Source: an uncultured Asticcacaulis sp. (GTDB taxonomy: Bacteria > Pseudomonadota > Alphaproteobacteria > Caulobacterales > Caulobacteraceae). Taken from it: 14,868 bases of DNA. A program made the position numbers and the translations under genes. Position 1 is the first letter of the stretch. Every line of letters starts with the position of its first letter. Below are positions 14,690 through 14,868 of this stretch, one piece after another. Below the pieces are notes generated by a model. It was given only the letters and a program-made list of their open reading frames with translations. It was not told the origin of the DNA and did not search any database. The stretch lies in the NCBI GenBank assembly GCA_946480125.1, contig CAMLIY010000055.1, forward strand, positions 1 through 14,868. The letters are read 5' to 3'.

Positions 14690-14868
14690 ATGATGAAACG
14701 CCTGAGTCTGCTGACTCTCGGAGTCTGCCTGTTGTTCGCCCCTCCGGTCATCGCCGGCGATCTGGGCTTTACCGATACGCCCGTGTTGCCCGGGGGCGAG
14801 GGGCAGGTCCTGGGGGGGGGCGGGGCGCAGCGCGGGGGCGGTCAGTCGAAGGCGTTGATGCGGGCGCG
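14690..14868 (+). CDS. Start of an exported protein, possibly DUF1080-like (truncated by window end)
   Basis: The first 59 codons begin with a signal peptide (MMKRLSLLTLGVCLLFAPPVIAG) and then DLGFTDTPVLPGG. From memory, that opening resembles secreted DUF1080 (3-keto-disaccharide hydrolase/GH16-like) proteins, whose mature N-termini read roughly DTP-x-LPG-x-x-W-x-VHD-x-x-RP-x-P. Here the following residues are mostly Gly (EGQVLGGGGAQRGGGQ) and look like a degraded read of such a segment. Two adjacent ATGs (14690, 14693) follow AAGGGA. Family assignment is tentative. That there is a secreted protein in this frame is well supported up to about 14800. Confidence 0.5.
   Translation, partial: MMKRLSLLTLGVCLLFAPPVIAGDLGFTDTPVLPGGEGQVLGGGGAQRGGGQSKALMRA

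Overview
The window looks like a chromosomal stretch of an alphaproteobacterium, most likely Caulobacteraceae (Asticcacaulis is my best guess). This rests on moderately high GC, the ybgC-tolQRAB cluster, and an S9/M14 peptidase and FHS-transporter repertoire that fits that group. The genus is inference. No rRNA, tRNA, CRISPR array, IS element or phage gene was seen.

Layout. Positions 1-3000 (minus strand) hold the cell-envelope Tol module: ybgC, tolQ, tolR, tolA and the 5' end of tolB, cut by the window edge. At 3040-3212 sits a pair of inverted, double-hairpin REP-like elements. Positions 3214-7262 (minus) hold a sugar module: an FHS-family sugar/H+ symporter, its terminator, then a Mak-type ROK fructokinase tightly followed by a secreted type-B carboxylesterase with a GTG start. 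The 453-base stretch 7263-7715 has palindromes, including a perfect 12-bp LacI-type operator candidate next to a good -10 box for the transporter.

Positions 7716-9179 (plus) encode pyruvate kinase from a TTG start. It converges on an M14 cytosolic-type carboxypeptidase (9176-10297, minus), and the two stop codons share one CTAG. Upstream on the same strand is an S9-family exported protein (10377-12653) whose nucleophile serine is a glycine, so it is probably a pseudo-peptidase. On the plus strand follow a 62-aa membrane protein, a LacI-family regulator, an exported class I cytochrome c and the start of a second exported protein. The last protein runs into a G-rich, probably low-quality sequence end.

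How they work together. Fructose or a similar hexose would enter by the symporter, be phosphorylated by the kinase and drain through glycolytic or Entner-Doudoroff steps to pyruvate kinase. The LacI regulator is a plausible controller but lies about 6 kb away. The Tol genes form the trans-envelope division/outer-membrane machine. The most unusual items are the Ser-to-Gly S9 protein, the covarying REP-like pair, and the operator candidates. I did not find a clearly new multi-gene defence or mobile system.
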